A stretch of DNA of 64,000 nucleotides from NCBI GenBank assembly GCA_965222445.1, contig CBDCTY010000002.1, positions 744,001-808,000 on the forward strand, in the 5' to 3' direction. The stretch is from GCA-958296115 sp965222445 (GTDB lineage Bacteria > Chloroflexota > Dehalococcoidia > Lucifugimonadales > CAJWER01). The notes under the pieces were generated by a model that was given only the letters and a program-made list of their open reading frames with translations, was not told the DNA's origin and ran no database searches. Position numbers and translations under genes: made by a program. Shown here in pieces: positions 35,432-42,903 of the stretch (positions are counted from its first letter, which is position 1; every line of letters begins with the position of its first letter).

Positions 35432-37107
35432 AAGAACACAAGGACCCCATATCGGTGGCGCTGTATGCGCGAGTATCCAGCGACAGGCAGAACGTGGACC
35501 TGTCGGTGGCTGCACAGCTGCGAGCGCTCAGGGACTACGCTGGCAAGAACGGATACTTCGTCACACGCGAGTACGTGGACGAGGCGGAGAGCGGTCTCAT
35601 CGCCAACAGGCCGGAGTTCCGAAAGATGATCGACGAGGCCAGCAAGCCTGAGGCCCCTTTCAAGGAAATCCTCGTCTGGAAATTCTCTCGGTTCACCCGA
35701 AAGAGAGAGCACGCAGTCGCATTCAAGTCGATGCTCAGGAGAAAGGGCATCCGGGTCGTTTCGATCACCGAGCACGCCGACGACTCGCCGACAGGCAAGC
35801 TGATGGAGGCGATCATCGAGAGCGTCGATGAGTTCTATAGTGAAAATTTGGCGCAGGAAGTTATGCGGGGAATGCGTGAGGCGGCGTCACGCGGCTTCTG
35901 GATTACTCCGAACAGCCCCTACGGTTACAGCAAGGTGCATGTGCAGGACGGAGCGAAGAAGCGCCCCAAACTGGAGATCGAGCCGGGGACGGCGGCGGTC
36001 GTGCAGCGGATGTTCCGAATGGCAGAGTCGGGAAAGAGCATCCTCGACATCGCCAGGACCTTCAACGGAGAGGGAATCGCAAGCCCCGGAGGGAAGCTCT
36101 GGTCGAAGACGGTCGTCCACAACATGCTGAACAATGAGACCTACAAGGGGACGCTCGTCTGGGGCATCACGGCGAAAGACAAGGCTCCGCCAGTGCGCGT
36201 GGACGACGCCTTCCCGGCCGTCGTCTCAAAGTCGCAGTTCAGGCGCGTCTCGGAGCTTCTGCGGTCCAGAGCGCCCTCTAGGGCGCATCCCAGGCGAGTG
36301 GCAAGCTCCTATATGCTCAGCGGCTTGGTCAAATGCAAGAGCTGCCGGAGGGCACTCAGCGGACAGGACGCCAAGAGCGGCAAGTTCTCCTACTACGTCT
36401 GCCAGTCGATCATGAAGCGCGGCAAAGGAGCCTGCAAGACTCCCAGGCTCAACGCCCGTCGCTTCGAGAAGCTCGTAGTCGACCAGATCCGGTCCAACGT
36501 CCTGACTGAGGGCAACATCAGGGATCTTGTAAGGTTAGTGGACGAGGAGATGGACGGTGTGGCTCACGAGCAGCGCAAGAGGCTGGGATCCATTGAGGGG
36601 GAGCTTGGGGAGGTGCGCCGGTGGCTCGACAAGCTCTACCGCGCCATAGAGACGAGCGACCTCGACATCACGGACATAGCGCCGCGTATCCGTGAGCATA
36701 GAGAGAGGGAGCGGAAGCTCCAGGACGCAGCGCGGGAGGCCGAGGCGACGCTCTCTGAGCGCAGGGTCCGGCTGGACCAGGTTGAGACCATCACAGCGTT
36801 CGCCCGGGACATGGGCGCGTACCTGCAAACAAGCGAATTGACGGAGCGCCGCGCCTTCATCGAGTCCTTCGTCGAAGAGATCGTAGTTGGCCCCGGTGAG
36901 GCCAAGGTCCGTTACACGATTCCTATGCCTCAGGAAAGCCGGATAGGGGAGATGGATGCCGAGGAGGTGGCTATCCCCAGGCCGGTTCTGTCAACGGTAA
37001 ACCGTGGTGGACTACCGTTTACGGAAGATACCACCGAGCCGTTCAGCGGTATCTCCTGGACTTTTTTTCCTGGAATCAAGCTGTCGTCGGGCATGGGAAC
37101 CGTGTAG
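35428..37107 (+). CDS. Large serine recombinase (left copy)
   Basis: This 559-residue site-specific recombinase starts at ATG 35428 inside the RHH stop (GGGAGG site upstream). The resolvase domain has YARVSSDRQ with catalytic Ser17; the recombinase domain and a zinc ribbon (KCKSCRRALSG then YYVCQ...GAC) follow, then a coiled coil rich in RRWLDKLYRAI and RERERKL. It integrates or excises an element. The last 60 codons run antisense to the 3' end of the opposite recombinase gene; the segment after STVNRGGLPFT is probably read-through tail. About 60 percent identity to the mirror copy by eye. Confidence 0.92.
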   Translation: MKEHKDPISVALYARVSSDRQNVDLSVAAQLRALRDYAGKNGYFVTREYVDEAESGLIANRPEFRKMIDEASKPEAPFKEILVWKFSRFTRKREHAVAFKSMLRRKGIRVVSITEHADDSPTGKLMEAIIESVDEFYSENLAQEVMRGMREAASRGFWITPNSPYGYSKVHVQDGAKKRPKLEIEPGTAAVVQRMFRMAESGKSILDIARTFNGEGIASPGGKLWSKTVVHNMLNNETYKGTLVWGITAKDKAPPVRVDDAFPAVVSKSQFRRVSELLRSRAPSRAHPRRVASSYMLSGLVKCKSCRRALSGQDAKSGKFSYYVCQSIMKRGKGACKTPRLNARRFEKLVVDQIRSNVLTEGNIRDLVRLVDEEMDGVAHEQRKRLGSIEGELGEVRRWLDKLYRAIETSDLDITDIAPRIREHRERERKLQDAAREAEATLSERRVRLDQVETITAFARDMGAYLQTSELTERRAFIESFVEEIVVGPGEAKVRYTIPMPQESRIGEMDAEEVAIPRPVLSTVNRGGLPFTEDTTEPFSGISWTFFPGIKLSSGMGTV

Positions 37108-38594
37108 CGGACGACGGCGTTGTCGGGTAGAAGCTCGATCTCCTTCACGAAGGTCTCGATGAAGGCCCTGCGCTCGGTCAGCTCGCTCTTTTGCAGGAAC
37201 CTGCTCATGTCCTTGGCGTAGGCCGTGATGGTCTTCACGTCATCGAGGACCGCCCTGCGCTGGGCCAGGATAGCCCTCGCCCCCTCAGCGGCGGACTCAA
37301 GGCGCTCCTGACGCTCCTTGTGGTCTCGGATGCGATGGGCGAAGTCGGCCATGTTGAACTCGGTCGTGGTCTCCACGAGGTCGTAGAGACGGTCGAGCCT
37401 GCCCCGCACGTCGGCGAGCTCCGACTGGATGGTCTCCAGCCGCTTGCGCTCGTCACCGGCCACGTCGTCCATCTGCTCGTCCACGACATTGACCAGGCTC
37501 CGAATGTTGCCCTCGGTCAGGATGTTGGAGCGAATCAAGCCGACGACCAGCTCCTCGAACTTTCGGGCGTCAACTCTGGGCGAGTCGCAGGACCCGGGCG
37601 CGCGCTTTACGAAGGAGTGGCAGACGTAGTAGGGGAACGTGCCCCTGCTGGAGTACCGGCCCGAGAGCGCCCTCTTGCACCTGTAGCACTTGACCAGGCC
37701 GCTCAGCAGGAAGGTGCTTCCGACCCTGCGGGGGTGGGTCATCCTGGGCGCGCGGGAGCGCAGTATCCTGTTCACCCGGTCGAACTGGGCCTTGGTGACG
37801 GTGGCGGGGAACGCCTTGTCCACCCGCACCGGGTCGGCCCCGTCCTTGGCGTTGTTGCCCCAGACGAGGATGCCCAAGTACGCCTCGTTTCTGAGGATGT
37901 TGTGGACGGTGGGCTTGTTCCAGAGCTTACCCCTGGGGCTGGCGATGCCCTCGTCGTTGAGGATGCGGACGATCTTCATCATCCCCTTGCGGGACTCGGC
38001 CAGGTCGAAGATGCGCTTGACGATGCCGGTCGTTTCGGGGTCCGGCTCCAGGGTGGGCCTCTCCTTGGGTCCGTCCTGCACCTTGACCTTCCTGAAGCCG
38101 TAGGGGGCCATGGGAGCGACCCAGAAGCCCCTGGATGCGGCTTCCCTCATACCCCGCAGGACTTCCATCGCCAAATTCTCGCTGTAGAACTCGTCCACGG
38201 TCTCGATGATGCCTTCGAGGAGCCTGCCTGTGGGGTTGTCCTCGGCCTGCTCGGTGATGGAGACGACGCGGAGGCCCTTGCGCCTGAGCATGGACTTCAG
38301 AATGACGGCGTGCTCCCGCTTGCGAGTGAAGCGGCTGAACTTCCAGACCAAAATCTCCTTGAAGGGCGCCTCGGTCCTCTTGGCCTCGTCCAGCATCTTC
38401 TGGAACTCCGGGCGGTTCATCACGCGTCCGCTCTCCGCCTCGTCCACGTACTCCCGGACGACCTCGTAGTCGTTCTTGTCGGCGTAGTCCCTGAGCGCCC
38501 TCAGCTGGGCGGACACGGACAGGTCCACGTCCTGGCGGTCGCTGGACACCCTGGCGTAGAGGGCCGCCGGCGTGCGGTCGTTTCGTTCACTCAT
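36930..38594 (-). CDS. Large serine recombinase (mirror copy)
   Basis: This 554-residue large serine recombinase is a clear paralogue of the left copy, with YARVSSDRQ (Ser17), the KCYRCKRALSG/YYVCHS zinc ribbon and a long coiled coil (DVRGRLDRLYDLVE). Its start overlaps the upstream RHH gene by 8 bases. Its 3' 178 bases overlap the left recombinase gene in antisense; the conserved end SSVNGSPPRFT of this copy and STVNRGGLPFT of the left copy are coded by opposite strands of the same 30 bases. This implies recombination at, or insertion into, the common 3' end. Confidence 0.92.
   Translation of the reverse strand: MSERNDRTPAALYARVSSDRQDVDLSVSAQLRALRDYADKNDYEVVREYVDEAESGRVMNRPEFQKMLDEAKRTEAPFKEILVWKFSRFTRKREHAVILKSMLRRKGLRVVSITEQAEDNPTGRLLEGIIETVDEFYSENLAMEVLRGMREAASRGFWVAPMAPYGFRKVKVQDGPKERPTLEPDPETTGIVKRIFDLAESRKGMMKIVRILNDEGIASPRGKLWNKPTVHNILRNEAYLGILVWGNNAKDGADPVRVDKAFPATVTKAQFDRVNRILRSRAPRMTHPRRVGSTFLLSGLVKCYRCKRALSGRYSSRGTFPYYVCHSFVKRAPGSCDSPRVDARKFEELVVGLIRSNILTEGNIRSLVNVVDEQMDDVAGDERKRLETIQSELADVRGRLDRLYDLVETTTEFNMADFAHRIRDHKERQERLESAAEGARAILAQRRAVLDDVKTITAYAKDMSRFLQKSELTERRAFIETFVKEIELLPDNAVVRYTVPMPDDSLIPGKKVQEIPLNGSVVSSVNGSPPRFTVDRTGLGIATSSASISPIRLS
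36995..37053. other. Candidate recombination (att-like) site between convergent recombinases
   Basis: An imperfect palindrome with arms GTAAAC (36997-37002) and GTTTAC (37017-37022) lies exactly at the centre of symmetry of the two recombinase modules. A second short inverted repeat, GATACC/GGTATC (37027-37032, 37048-37053), is adjacent. Imperfect inverted arms around a short core are typical of serine-integrase sites; identity as att is inference. Confidence 0.35.
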
Positions 38595-38817
38595 CTGCTT
38601 CTCCTCCTTCTGCTTCCTGCCGTTCGCTTCGGCGGGCCTCGGCCCGTTGGCGGCGTTGCCGCCGCAGCCACTCCCGTTCGTCCATGTACAGGCGGAGGGC
38701 CTCGCGAATAAGCTCGCTCATGGTGCGGCCCTCCTCCTGCATCAGCTGCCTGACCTGCTCTTCCATCTGCGGGGGCAGGGAGAAGGTGATGACCTTCGAC
38801 TTCCTGGGAGTGGTCAT
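38587..38817 (-). CDS. CopG-like ribbon-helix-helix regulator (mirror copy)
   Basis: This 76-residue protein is a paralogue of the RHH at 35210-35431: strand KVITFSLPPQM, then EEGRTMSELIREALRLYMDEREWLRR in two helical blocks and a charged tail. An AGGAG site lies 10 bases before the ATG. It overlaps the recombinase by 8 bases and is preceded by the same type of operator. It most likely represses the module and so controls excision or integration timing. Confidence 0.85.
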   Translation of the reverse strand: MTTPRKSKVITFSLPPQMEEQVRQLMQEEGRTMSELIREALRLYMDEREWLRRQRRQRAEARRSERQEAEGGEADE

Positions 38818-38838
38818 TCTCTCTTTTTGCTCCTAAGT

Positions 38839-38864
38839 GTCATACCATGTCATAGCAGTATCAT
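38839..38864 (-). promoter_or_regulatory. Conserved operator/promoter before RHH gene (mirror)
   Basis: On the minus strand this reads ATGATA, then TATGACA-TGG-TATGACA, a direct repeat suited to an RHH dimer pair. It matches the site at 35172-35198 and lies 22 bases before the ATG. Confidence 0.5.
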
Positions 38865-38965
38865 GAACGAACCGGCTGCCGGTGTCAAGGGCCGCAGCCC
38901 CTATAAGAGACGTTCCGATTAGGGTAAAATGGGGTGGCAGACACTGAGAAGGAGCGACTCTCCCT

Positions 38966-39322
38966 ATGGGGACTTTCAGGTGCCCTCTGCGCATCTCCAG
39001 CATGGATGGGCAGCAGGAGCGGGACGTAGAGGCGACGGTGGACACCGGGGCCGCCTACACGACGCTGCCCGGCAGCCTGCTGCGCGAGCTGGGGATCGAG
39101 CCGATGGACAAGGGCGTCTTCCTGCTCGCCGACGGTCGCCGTGTGGAGATGGACATTGGGAGAGCTTGGGCGACGGTCGACGGCTCCAGCGAGGTCACTC
39201 TCGTCGTGTTCGGAGAGGACGACGCCCCGGCTCTGCTGGGAGCCTACACCCTGGAGGGGTTGAGGCTGGCGGTGGACCCCATTGCACAGCGACTCGTTCC
39301 CACCCATCTCATCATGTATTAG
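38966..39322 (+). CDS. Retropepsin-like aspartic protease, short form
   Basis: This 118-residue single-domain aspartic protease has the catalytic VDTGAAYTTLP at residues 25-35 and the partner segment ALLGAYTLEGLRLAVDP near 86-102, with QRLVP at the end, which is a common ending for this family. It would act as a homodimer; the substrate is unknown. AAGGAG lies 11 bases before the ATG. It is the only plus-strand gene between the mirror recombinase module and the minus-strand operon, divergent from the RHH gene, and is unlike the retropepsin at 3232-3696 outside the active-site motifs. Confidence 0.78.
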   Translation: MGTFRCPLRISSMDGQQERDVEATVDTGAAYTTLPGSLLRELGIEPMDKGVFLLADGRRVEMDIGRAWATVDGSSEVTLVVFGEDDAPALLGAYTLEGLRLAVDPIAQRLVPTHLIMY

Positions 39323-39380
39323 GAGGCTGCGGCGCCCGCCGCGCGACTTCTTCCTGCACCGGCCCGATAGCCCTACCCGC

Positions 39381-40241
39381 TCACACCCCACAGTGTCCCT
39401 CGCACTCGTTGCCGAAGCCGTCTCGCAGGCCGTCAGCTCCCAGGGCCTCCTCGTCGAGGGCGACCGCCTCCGCCAAGGGCATTCGCAGAGAATGGAGGTA
39501 CGGTTCCTTGGCGAACGCCAGCCCACCTCGCATTCTGTCGTCGATCTCGACCGCCTCGGCGAACAGCTCCGGCCAGCGGCGCTTGGTCTCCACCCAACGC
39601 TGGCGGGACTGGAAGGGGCAGGCAACGCAGGCCGAGCGTTCCAGAGGTCTGTCGTAGCGGGCGGCCCACCATTCCATGCAGTCCCTCCTTGACATCCCAG
39701 CCTCGATGAGGGGGTATCGGTTCTCTATCCACCTGTCACGGGAGGTCTTCATTCGGATGGCCTCGTCGGTGGAGATGCCCAGCCACAGCTCGACGGTCGT
39801 TCCGGCGGGGACGCGCTGCCGGGGTCGCAGCCCTAGCAGCTCCGGCATCCTGCGTCTGATGGGCCTGATCTTGTAGTTGTCGGTGCACTGGCGTCTGCCG
39901 ATGCCGTCGCCCTCTCCGTCGCGTCCCTTGAGGAAGACGGGTATGTCCACGTAGCTGCGTGAGTCCGAGTGGTTGGTGAGGGCCTTCACGTCCTCGCGGA
40001 GGCTTCTCCCGTTGTCGACGACGTGCAGGGGGAAGCTCAGCCGGTCTCTGAGCCATTCGATGTGCTCGTAGACGCTGGGCGGCTCCCAGCGGGTGTCGGC
40101 GAAGATGGCGCAGTCGGGGATGCGGTCGAAAGCGCCCCCCGATCCAGTCGGGGGCAGGCTCTGGCTCGCCATGAGCGCCATGACGGAGGCCTGGACGCCT
40201 CCGCCCAGGCTGAGAACGGTCAGGGTTGGAGGGGCGCTCAT
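39381..40241 (-). CDS. PP-loop (PAPS reductase-like) ATP pyrophosphatase family protein
   Basis: This 286-residue protein resembles phosphoadenosine-phosphosulfate-reductase-family proteins of phages and mobile elements. The PP-loop is SLGGGVQAS near the N-terminus; FADTRWEPPSVYEHIEWL, QCTDNYKIRPIRR and CVACPFQSRQRW follow, with a last ECEGHC. The conserved cysteines could hold an Fe-S cluster or act in sulfur or nucleotide chemistry. Between MALMA and RIPDCAIF there is an extra stretch (SQSLPPTGSGGAF) coded by a hairpin repeat at 40136-40164. A GGAGG site precedes the ATG; the start is one base after the stop of the 77-residue gene. The role in the element is unknown. Confidence 0.82.
   Translation of the reverse strand: MSAPPTLTVLSLGGGVQASVMALMASQSLPPTGSGGAFDRIPDCAIFADTRWEPPSVYEHIEWLRDRLSFPLHVVDNGRSLREDVKALTNHSDSRSYVDIPVFLKGRDGEGDGIGRRQCTDNYKIRPIRRRMPELLGLRPRQRVPAGTTVELWLGISTDEAIRMKTSRDRWIENRYPLIEAGMSRRDCMEWWAARYDRPLERSACVACPFQSRQRWVETKRRWPELFAEAVEIDDRMRGGLAFAKEPYLHSLRMPLAEAVALDEEALGADGLRDGFGNECEGHCGV
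40136..40164. repeat. REP-like hairpin inserted in frame in the PP-loop gene
   Basis: CCCCCGA/TCGGGGG (7-bp stem) followed by CAGGCTCTGG, the same as at 9296-9322. It codes for residues that related proteins appear to lack, so it looks like an in-frame insertion. Confidence 0.6.
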
Positions 40242-40242
40242 C

Positions 40243-40476
40243 TCAGCCCTCCTCCCCGCCGCCGTCCTCCTGGGTTTCGGCTCGGGGCGATGCGGCCGCC
40301 TTCTCCTCCATGTAGGAGCGGATGGCGACGCGGGCCAGGATGCGCAGCCCCTTCAGGACCGCCCTGCGGTGTTCAGGCGTGTAGGACGGCATGGAGCGCT
40401 CCAGGGCGTCTTCGAGCTCCCTGCCTCTGGGCCTCTTTCGTCTGTTGTTCTCGTTCTTTCCGGTGGCATCTTTCAT
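40243..40476 (-). CDS. Small charged hypothetical protein
   Basis: This 77-residue protein has a very basic N-terminus (RRKRPRGRELEDALER), a helical centre (RRAVLKGLRILARVAIRSYMEE) and an acidic Gly-rich end. I do not recognise a family. The stop is one base from the start of the PP-loop gene, whose GGAGG ribosome site lies in its last codons, so the two are likely coupled. The upstream ribosome site is weak. The 156 bases before it (40477-40632) are GC-rich and hold no gene. Confidence 0.55.
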   Translation of the reverse strand: MKDATGKNENNRRKRPRGRELEDALERSMPSYTPEHRRAVLKGLRILARVAIRSYMEEKAAASPRAETQEDGGGEEG

Positions 40477-40632
40477 GTTGCGCAGTCGCAGCGGCGAATC
40501 GTCGGGCCGCTGGCCTCTCGTTACAGGTCTGCGACGGACCGCCCGCGCCGACGGAAAGGGGCGAGCGCGGGCGTCGTCGGTTCCGGCCCCGCCGCGCCGC
40601 CGATGCGCCGTGCGCCCGGCGGGGCCTCCGGT

Positions 40633-40962
40633 CTAGCTACCCTCCTCGAAGAAGGTCATCTGGAACCCCTCGCCCAGAAGGATCTCCATGCCTCCGGGTA
40701 TCCCGGAGGCGAAGCGGGCTATGGAGAGCATGGCTCCCCCGCAGGGCTCGACACCCTTCCTGCGCCACATGCGCAGCTGCTTGGGGTCCACGCCGAGGGC
40801 CTTGGCGAAGCCGCGCCAGGAGAGGCCGCCGGCCTCCTTGAGGCGTTCGAGGCGCTCACCGAAGTCCTCCGGCAGGACGCCGCCCTCCAGGGGCTGGGTC
40901 CCATCGGCCGCGGGGTTGTCGCGCCCGTCGAAACGGGCCGGGTCGTTACTGTTGTGGTTCAT
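40633..40962 (-). CDS. HTH-domain regulator
   Basis: This 109-residue protein has a helix-turn-helix of XRE type in LSWRGFAKALGVDPKQLRMWRRKG, preceded by a low-complexity N-terminus and FGERLERLKEAGG. A similar design, ERLERFKEESGLPWAEIARRL then WRKG, occurs at 57319-57564. A strong GGAGG lies 6 bases before the ATG, which is inside the end of the upstream HTH gene (17-base overlap). It is probably a DNA-binding regulator of the conjugation operon; the target is unknown. Confidence 0.75.
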   Translation of the reverse strand: MNHNSNDPARFDGRDNPAADGTQPLEGGVLPEDFGERLERLKEAGGLSWRGFAKALGVDPKQLRMWRRKGVEPCGGAMLSIARFASGIPGGMEILLGEGFQMTFFEEGS

Positions 40963-41254
40963 CGCTATCCTCCAATCTGAATAGGTCTTGGAACTCGGTT
41001 GCTTCCAGGGCCTTGAGCATCCGGCGGCGGATGCGACCGGAGGGCGAGCGCCCCGAGTTGACCAGCATCGACACGTAACCGGGGCTGACCCCGATCTCCC
41101 TGGCGAGCCAGTTCTGGGAGCGGTTCAGCAGTGCCAGACGCTTCCAGACGGCCGCCGTATCGAGCCGGACAACGATCCGTCCTCTGCGCCTCCGGGGGCC
41201 TTCCTGCTTATGGGTATCCTGTTTGGGCATGGGTCTTCGTCCCTCGTCGTTCAT
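40946..41254 (-). CDS. XRE-like HTH protein
   Basis: This 102-residue protein has a basic N-terminus (RRRRGRIVVRL) and an HTH with NWLAREIGVSPGYVSMLVNSGRSPS, close in style to the first HTH of the four-HTH protein at 54537 (LAALMGVSAGYLSGLSTGR). ATG 41254 overlaps the stop of the Replic_Relax gene (ATGA); an internal ATG at 41230 is also possible. It probably regulates the element. It overlaps the next HTH gene by 17 bases. Confidence 0.75.
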   Translation of the reverse strand: MNDEGRRPMPKQDTHKQEGPRRRRGRIVVRLDTAAVWKRLALLNRSQNWLAREIGVSPGYVSMLVNSGRSPSGRIRRRMLKALEATEFQDLFRLEDSDEPQQ

Positions 41255-42903
41255 TGAGGCGGCAGGGCCTGGGGCGACTGCGGGTCGGCGGGGGTGCGCC
41301 ATGCGTGTCCCATCGGCCCCAGGGCGTCTACGGCCTGCCTGTGGGACACCAACAGGGGCACGTTTACTCTCGATTCGTGGGTCTCCTCCCGCGCCACGCG
41401 CAGGAAGTGGGTTTGTGCGATGTCGTCGTCGAAGACGACCAGGACGGCGGGCCTCGCGCCGTGGTCGTCGGTGGGCCTGTGAGAAGAGTAGTAGCGCAGA
41501 TAGGGGGCGAGCCGGTCGGACATGGTGGAGGGGCGCACGGCGCGTCTCTCCCACTCCAGGAAGAAGGGCCATGTCCTGTCGTCCTTGCGCAGTACGCCGA
41601 AGGCGTCGGGGTTGACGGCGCGCATACCGCCGTCGTGCCGGAAGTGGCGGGAGGCCCTGCGGGGCGGGTCGAGCTGGACGACCTCCCACCCCAGCAGGGG
41701 GGCCTGCTCGGCGAGCGCGGCCAGGAAGCCGTGGACGGCGGCGGTGTGCTCCGTGTTCCTGAGCAGTTGGCGGGTCCGCCTGCCGGTCACGTTGCGCCAC
41801 TCGAAGGGGCCTTCGGCGTCCTCCAGGGCGACGCTCCACCGCTTCCTCGCCACGGCCACGGACGTCCTGTCCCTGCGGGCCAGGAGCGCCAGCCCCCGGT
41901 CGGTGAGGGCCAGGCGTCCGCCCGCTTCGCGGGGCCGGGCCGCGAGACCGAAGCCTTCGAGGGGGATGACGCTCTGGGAGGCCCTCTGGGTCGAGACGCC
42001 CAGCAGCCCGGCCAGCTCCTTGAGGGCGATCCAGGGCCAGTCGGAGATGAGGTCGAGGGCGCGCTTCTCTATGGGCTTGAGAAGGACCGGCAGCATGTGG
42101 TCGGGGATGTCCCACCCCGGACCCTCGACGGCGAAGTCGGCGGGCGGGTCGGCGCGCTGCGGTTCCGGCTCTATTGGAAGTTGTCCGCCCGGCCCCACCC
42201 GGTCGAGGGCGTAGCGCAGGTCGATCTCGACGCCGACCTTCGGCGGACTCCATATCCGGTCGCCCGCCCCCGTCAGGACCGCAAGGCGTTCCACGGCGAA
42301 CAGGGCCGGAACGTCGGTGGTGGAGAGGAGCCTTCGGGCGTGCCTGAGCCTCATCTCGTCGGCCATGAGCACCAGCACCGTTCCGGGCATCGGCCAGTCG
42401 CGCAGCCCCCAGAGACGCCGGGAGAAGCCCGACCTGTCGGCGGTCGGTCCCTGCCGGACGATGCCGGCGGTCCTGCCGTCGGGCAGCGTCATGGCGGCGT
42501 CGAGGGGGACGGAGCGGTACCAGCGGAACCGGATGGGGAATGCCAGGCTGGAGACGTTGGAGGCGACGCCGTAGACGGATGCCACGGCGTCGAGGCGCTC
42601 CATCAGGCTGCGCCGCCACTGGGCCGAGACGGGACGGCTGCGAAGCAGCTCGTCGAGGGAGACCTCCTCCTCTGCGGCGAGCCGCCTCAGCCCCTCGGCG
42701 GTGAGGTGGAACCTCCGGGAAGGGGGAAGCAGCCCCGTGGCGTGGGGCACGGAGGCGCAGAACCCCCCGGACTCCAGCCTCTCTATGGCCTCGTAGACCG
42801 CGCCCCTGGACCAGCCGCAGACGGCGACCATCTCCAGCCGGTCGAGGAAGGGCATCCGCGACAGGGCGCGGAGCAGGTCGGCCTCGCATCCTTCGGGTCT
42901 CAT
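41251..42903 (-). CDS. Replic_Relax family protein (right copy)
   Basis: This 550-residue paralogue of the plus-strand protein at 33487-35145 shares MPFLDRLEM, a winged-helix start (SRGAVYEAIERLESGG), RFRWYRSVPLDA, GIVRQG, LLARRDRTSV and the C-terminal WPFFLEWERRAVRPSTM block. It follows the VirD4-like ATPase with an ATGA overlap, which supports a role in DNA processing for transfer. The family has no classic relaxase motif, so its function as a relaxase accessory or a relaxase is inference. Confidence 0.82.
   Translation of the reverse strand: MRPEGCEADLLRALSRMPFLDRLEMVAVCGWSRGAVYEAIERLESGGFCASVPHATGLLPPSRRFHLTAEGLRRLAAEEEVSLDELLRSRPVSAQWRRSLMERLDAVASVYGVASNVSSLAFPIRFRWYRSVPLDAAMTLPDGRTAGIVRQGPTADRSGFSRRLWGLRDWPMPGTVLVLMADEMRLRHARRLLSTTDVPALFAVERLAVLTGAGDRIWSPPKVGVEIDLRYALDRVGPGGQLPIEPEPQRADPPADFAVEGPGWDIPDHMLPVLLKPIEKRALDLISDWPWIALKELAGLLGVSTQRASQSVIPLEGFGLAARPREAGGRLALTDRGLALLARRDRTSVAVARKRWSVALEDAEGPFEWRNVTGRRTRQLLRNTEHTAAVHGFLAALAEQAPLLGWEVVQLDPPRRASRHFRHDGGMRAVNPDAFGVLRKDDRTWPFFLEWERRAVRPSTMSDRLAPYLRYYSSHRPTDDHGARPAVLVVFDDDIAQTHFLRVAREETHESRVNVPLLVSHRQAVDALGPMGHAWRTPADPQSPQALPPQ

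Noticed and set aside
39953..39960. Another CGTAGCTG near 39950
   Set aside because: It lies in the PP-loop gene coding sequence without the AT-rich preceding context of the other copies; a chance match.
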